A stretch of DNA of 64,000 bases from positions 1 through 64,000 of the forward strand of contig NZ_SCWA01000007.1 of assembly GCF_004359615.1 (NCBI RefSeq), written 5' to 3'. A program made the translations under genes and the position numbers. The DNA is from Macrococcus brunensis. Its GTDB lineage: Bacteria > Bacillota > Bacilli > Staphylococcales > Staphylococcaceae. The notes beneath the pieces were generated by a model, which worked only from the letters and a program-made list of their open reading frames with translations, searched no databases and was not told the origin of the DNA. Positions 60,792 to 64,000 of this stretch are shown piece by piece (the stretch's first letter is position 1; every line of letters begins with the position of its first letter).

Positions 60792-60823
60792 AAGCCAGGT
60801 GAATGAATCATTCACCTGGCTTT
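60792..60823. terminator. bidirectional terminator
   Basis: Fourteen-bp perfect stem AAGCCAGGTGAATG and complement. Confidence 0.92.
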
Positions 60824-60825
60824 TT

Positions 60826-61491
60826 CTATCTGAAGTAAGTAATGACTTCTTCTTCAGCTTTACGACTCTGCGGACGTTTCGGATCATGATCACGATAACC
60901 AAGTGACAGCATAACAGAAATACCTTCATCGTCTCGAATAACGCCTGCTTCATGCAAGATATCATTGACTTGACCGTAATGAAAACCTTCAATCGGACAT
61001 GAATCGATACCAATCATCGCAGCCGCTGTCATCATATTGCCGAGTGCAATATAAGTCTGTTTGCTTGTCCAGTCAAACAGTCCTTTCTCAGAATCTGCAA
61101 TCTCAAGATGATCGACCTGAAAATCTCTGTAAAGCTTTAATACTGTCTCTGTCTGTTCAGGCGTCATACCACGCCCTTTAATCAAGTCCTCGAATATCGG
61201 CGAATCATAACGTGCATTTCTGCGCGCAGCAATGAGAATAAAATGACTCGACGTTTCAAGCTGCTTCTTCGCACCCCAACTGATATCATACAGCGCTTCC
61301 TTGATCTTATCATTTTCCAGCACGATAAAACGCCACGGCTCAAGTCCGACAGAACTTGGACTCAGACGACCCGCTTCCAGAATATAATCAAGATCAGCCT
61401 GCTCAATTTTCTTATCAGCATCATAAGACTTGATTGCACGCCGAAACTCAAATGCCGATAACACCTGTTGTTTGACTTCTTCTTTATTCAT
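60826..61491 (-). CDS. nitroreductase family protein (NAD(P)H oxidoreductase)
   Basis: About 221 residues. FMN-binding nitroreductase fold: FEFRRAIKSYDADKKIEQADLDYILEAGRLSPSSVGLEPWRFIVLE at the start, GNMMTAAAMIGIDSCPIEGFHYGQV and SLGYRDHDPKRPQSRK near the end, as in YfkO/NfsB-like enzymes. Likely reduces quinones or nitro compounds with FMN. GGAGG RBS favours the second of two ATG codons. Confidence 0.9.
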   Translation of the reverse strand: MNKEEVKQQVLSAFEFRRAIKSYDADKKIEQADLDYILEAGRLSPSSVGLEPWRFIVLENDKIKEALYDISWGAKKQLETSSHFILIAARRNARYDSPIFEDLIKGRGMTPEQTETVLKLYRDFQVDHLEIADSEKGLFDWTSKQTYIALGNMMTAAAMIGIDSCPIEGFHYGQVNDILHEAGVIRDDEGISVMLSLGYRDHDPKRPQSRKAEEEVITYFR

Positions 61492-61540
61492 CATCCTACC
61501 TCCTTACCGGCATCATAGCATAATCGGTAGAGACAGCACA

Positions 61541-61565
61541 AAAAAACACTCCATTTCTGAAGTGT
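61541..61565 (-). terminator. terminator of degV gene
   Basis: Short stem ACACTTC / GGAGTGT and seven U residues on the minus strand. Confidence 0.75.
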
Positions 61566-61577
61566 AATCAAACTAAT

Positions 61578-62417
61578 TTATGCACGTACCCAGCCAACTG
61601 CAATCGTACCATAACCTGTATGAACACCTGCGACATGAACAAGAGGATACTTATCTATCGTTTTATCAGGATACTGTTCATTCAGCCATGCAACCATCAG
61701 ATCAGCTTCTTCTTCCTCACCCGCATAAGATACACCGATTCTGGAAGGATTGTCCTGAGCAATTTCTTCAGCGATATGTTCATGGATGAATTTCAGTGCT
61801 TTTTTCTTTGAACGGATTTTTTCAATCGGATAAAGTTTGCCGCCTTCAAATTCGATGATTAACTGGATATTGAGAAGACCGGCGATAATACCTTGAGAAC
61901 GACTGACACGTCCACTATTCTTCAGCTGATTCAGATCTTTCGGATAAAGAATCAGATAAGGATCGTCAGCCAGTTCTCTGATCTTACTGACAATCGCTTC
62001 GTAAGACTCACCCGCTTCACTGGCTTTTACGCCTTCTTCTACCATACGGCGCAGTGGATAATCACCGACATTTGAGTTGATAACAGTAGATTCAATATTG
62101 AACTCACGACTTGTCATCTCAGAACTCTGATAAGTTCCTGTCAGCTCCTTCGTCGCATGTATAGCAATAATATGAGTGTAGCCTTGATCCACTGCTTTCT
62201 GATACGTATCATGGAATGACTGAGGAGATGGCTGAAATGTCTTAGCACCATTACCATAATCCTTCAGTAAATCATAGAATTCTTCTGTCTGGATATCAAT
62301 ATAATCAATATATTGTTTTTCATTAACGATAACACCCATCGGTACTACAAAAACATCTGGATGTTCATCTATGCCAAAGCCGGATGCAGAGTCCGTAATA
62401 AATGCAATTTTAGTCAC
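61578..62417 (-). CDS. DegV family fatty-acid-binding protein
   Basis: 279 residues with the DegV start KIAFITDSASGF, TFQPSPQSF (lipid-contacting), AIHATKELTGTYQS, and the closing GTIAVGWV. DegV/FakB proteins hold a fatty acid for the FakA kinase. Whether this copy works as a FakB is not shown by sequence. GTG start at 62417 after GAGGAGG. Confidence 0.93.
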   Translation of the reverse strand: MTKIAFITDSASGFGIDEHPDVFVVPMGVIVNEKQYIDYIDIQTEEFYDLLKDYGNGAKTFQPSPQSFHDTYQKAVDQGYTHIIAIHATKELTGTYQSSEMTSREFNIESTVINSNVGDYPLRRMVEEGVKASEAGESYEAIVSKIRELADDPYLILYPKDLNQLKNSGRVSRSQGIIAGLLNIQLIIEFEGGKLYPIEKIRSKKKALKFIHEHIAEEIAQDNPSRIGVSYAGEEEEADLMVAWLNEQYPDKTIDKYPLVHVAGVHTGYGTIAVGWVRA

Positions 62418-62741
62418 TTTAAAACCTCCTCGTTTTCCATATCATAGCATAACGACAGGTTCTATTACTATCAATAAATAATAATTTCACATGTAAAATA
62501 TTGTATAAATAATATTAGATGCTGCTCAATATTTATTTATTATTATTATAAAATAGAATAAGCATAATGAAAATATATTGAATATGATATAACCGGTAGA
62601 ATGGACAATGATGAACAGGAGATTAAGAACAAATATCTTCATCATAAGAACTTTAAACCAGAAATTCCTCAATAATCATCCTGTAAAATTATAAATTGTC
62701 ATTGAGAAATCTTGCTAGCTCTTTTAATTGAGCTCCTACCC
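62418..62741. other. 324-nt AT-rich gap, no gene seen
   Basis: Contains the degV upstream region and AT-rich runs (ATTTATTTATTATTATTAT). No convincing ORF, RNA gene or strong hairpin. A weak inverted repeat AGCTC...GAGCT lies at 62715-62733, just after the next gene on the minus strand. Confidence 0.5.
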
Positions 62742-63089
62742 TCAAGAATCCCTCTTTTCTTTCAATCTATCTTCTGTTTTCTTAAATACCAAATAAAGTA
62801 AGTACATTAACACAGCTGTTTGCACGGTGATGCTTATAAGAAACTGATTTTCTGAGCGATTGATTAAGAAAATATCTATTCCGATTAATATAATTGATAT
62901 CAGAAATGATCGATAAAATAAATTTTTCATTATTTTCATCGAGTAAATCTGTGCGATATCCCAGTTCTTCTGTGAAGCCATTGACTGTCTGCTTCTATAA
63001 CCCATCCAATGATTGATTTCTTTTTCCGGGCTATGTTCCATCATTCTGGCAATAAGAAACAGCATAAGACTTGATAGACATAGAATCAT
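62742..63089 (-). CDS. SdpI-like small membrane protein
   Basis: About 115 residues. Opening helix (MILCLSSLMLFLIARMM) then GYRSRQSMASQKNWDIAQIYSMK, the SdpI/YhfL C-terminal-domain motif, and two further helices. It matches only the short form of the family, which includes the SdpC immunity protein in Bacillus. GGAGG before the ATG at 63089 fixes the start. It follows the broken GNAT gene at 12 nt. Confidence 0.7.
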   Translation of the reverse strand: MILCLSSLMLFLIARMMEHSPEKEINHWMGYRSRQSMASQKNWDIAQIYSMKIMKNLFYRSFLISIILIGIDIFLINRSENQFLISITVQTAVLMYLLYLVFKKTEDRLKEKRDS

Positions 63090-63100
63090 CGTTATCCTCC

Positions 63101-63649
63101 TTAACTGAATCTGTCGTTCCACTCACTTCGCAGTATCCCCATCTTGATAGCATCACAGTACTGTCCATCTACCTGCCTGGCCTGACGGATTCTCGCTTCT
63201 CCCTGCATGCCGATATGTTTTGCGACTTTCATCATGCGGTAGTTTCCTGACCAGGTTGACATCCCTAACCGATGTAGCGCGGTATGGTCAAAGAGATAAT
63301 CTATCCAGAGTTTATAGGCTTCTGTCCCGTAACCGCCGTTCCAGTAGGTTGGGTCATAGATGACGATACCTGTTTCCAGCCAGTCGGTATTTTTGTCAAT
63401 CCAGTAGCAGCCGACTGTCCCGATGAATGTTCCGTCAACTGTGATCATCAGCTGCTGGTAGACATCATAAAAGAGAAACTGGTTGTCCTGCTGCTGTTTA
63501 AATTCATCCCATGTCAGATGAATTTTAGGGATATAAGGTCCGTTCCATTTATCCGCTTCTTGCTTGTCCTCTTCATATTTCTAGTAATACAGTACTTTTA
63601 ACAGCTTGTCATTCGCTGCTCTTAGCTCTACTTTATCACCAATAATCAC
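63101..63649 (-). pseudogene. GNAT acetyltransferase gene with in-frame TAG
   Basis: From the GTG at 63649 (GAGGG 9 nt upstream) the frame reads IIGDKVELRAANDKLLKVLYY, TAG (63583-63581), KYEEDKQEADKWNGPYIPK, and continues through TFIGTVGCYWIDKNTDWLETGIVI, YWNGGYGTEAYKLWIDYLF and HIGMQGEARIRQ: a complete RimJ/RimL-like GNAT. A single substitution in the codon before KYEED created the stop. The intact part could start at the ATG at 63448 but would lack the N-terminal strands. Either a pseudogene or a base-calling error. Confidence 0.8.
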
Positions 63650-63702
63650 TATAATATTCCCTCTTAACCGTTTTATTGATATTTTACCATTAAAGATGTC
63701 AT

Positions 63703-63730
63703 AAAAAAATCCTCCTCTATATGAGGAGAA
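63703..63730 (-). terminator. terminator of CNNM/CorC gene
   Basis: Stem CTCCTC / GAGGAG with AT loop and seven U residues on the minus strand. Confidence 0.8.
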
Positions 63731-63736
63731 TGATTT

Positions 63737-64000
63737 TTATTCAATGACTATATTCTGAGGTTCATATATTTCAATCGAATTAATCTGGTGATTTTCTCTG
63801 TCCAGCACACGGAACATATAACCTTCATGGAAGATCTCATCTACTTTGTCGGCATGTGTCGCCATCCAGCCGCCCATCGTATCGATGGAGTTACGTTCAA
63901 TGGTGATATTCAGTAATCTCTCAATATCATTGATTGCCGCACTTGAATGAACTTTATAGTGATTGTCTGCTATTTGAACGATTCGTTCTGGTTCTTCTTC
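63737..64000 (-). CDS. CNNM/CorC-type transporter, C-terminal part (partial)
   Basis: The last 87 residues of a protein that continues beyond the window. The end carries the CorC/HlyC domain: EPERIVQIADNHYKVHSSAAINDIERLLNI, then DTMGGWMATHADKVD and EGYMFRVLDRENHQINSIEI. This domain caps the hemolysin-family/CNNM magnesium exporters (MpfA in S. aureus). The membrane and CBS domains lie outside the window. Confidence 0.85.
   Translation of the reverse strand, partial: EEEPERIVQIADNHYKVHSSAAINDIERLLNITIERNSIDTMGGWMATHADKVDEIFHEGYMFRVLDRENHQINSIEIYEPQNIVIE

Overview
The window is chromosomal DNA of a low-to-moderate GC Gram-positive coccus of the family Staphylococcaceae. Evidence: a truncated 16S rRNA gene at the left edge; staphylococcal-type genes (SepA, KbaA beside a SalA/Mrp ATPase, IsdG-like heme monooxygenase, IpdC, an LPXTG surface protein, PPDK with its regulatory protein); strong AGGAGG-type ribosome binding sites; and compact TTGACA/TATAAT promoters. 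Macrococcus or a close relative is my best guess from gene content and base composition, but I cannot prove the genus from sequence alone. I see no phage, insertion sequence, CRISPR array or tRNA gene.

Layout. 1-640: 5' end of a 16S gene read leftwards, with a long leader and three promoter-like elements in tandem. 640-7100: kbaA-salA, a cytoplasmic alpha-amylase, sepA with an amidohydrolase, and a YpfJ-type metalloprotease. 7080-11440: a tightly packed leftward unit (Cys-rich lipoprotein, AlkD, YdjM-like protein, UDPGP uridylyltransferase, small membrane protein, HlyD-like adaptor). 11540-23280: mostly housekeeping and transport genes (SunI/YnzG-like protein, SDR plus heme monooxygenase, YjiH, BCCT carrier, TPR protein, MFS, methyltransferase, S66 peptidase, ChrA, DUF402 protein, M29 aminopeptidase). 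23340-26030: CopZ, GyrI-like protein, ABC-2 exporter. 26050-26920: two cold-shock genes with structured leaders, the first carrying an internal 30-bp duplication. 27100-30400: MFS and an arsRBC operon. 30400-33700: an ABC exporter followed by its two-component system. 33780-42060: VOC proteins, a DMT carrier, a signal peptidase with an in-frame stop, a frameshifted SDR, ipdC with a divergent MarR regulator, a DNA glycosylase, a GNAT and a NIPSNAP protein. 42100-44530: TipA-like MerR regulator and an LPXTG protein with four repeats. 44530-49420: GNAT, an MFS carrier divergent from an SgrR-like regulator, and an amino-acid exchanger. 49540-53040: ppdK with its regulatory protein, preceded by two sites that fit the CcpN motif. 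53040-57260: a small repeat, a nucleotidyltransferase plus kinase pair, and a YtrA-type GntR/ABC operon with three small membrane proteins. 57290-57700: fused remnants of a divergent ohr/ohrR pair. 57695-64000: MutS-like ATPase, GNAT, SDR, nitroreductase, DegV, SdpI-like fragment, a GNAT broken by a stop codon, and the 3' end of a CNNM/CorC-type transporter gene.

Three themes stand out. (1) Many operons carry a readable local switch: palindromes or repeats overlap the promoters of ars, ipdC/marR, the MerR gene, the ytr-like operon and ppdK. (2) Several genes are broken: lepB, an SDR and a GNAT each by a single apparent mutation, and ohr/ohrR by a deletion. Either this lineage is decaying or the assembly has point errors. 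(3) There are candidate new components: a four-repeat LPXTG surface protein, a Thr/Glu-rich lipoprotein with a similar low-complexity region, and small membrane proteins attached to an ABC operon.
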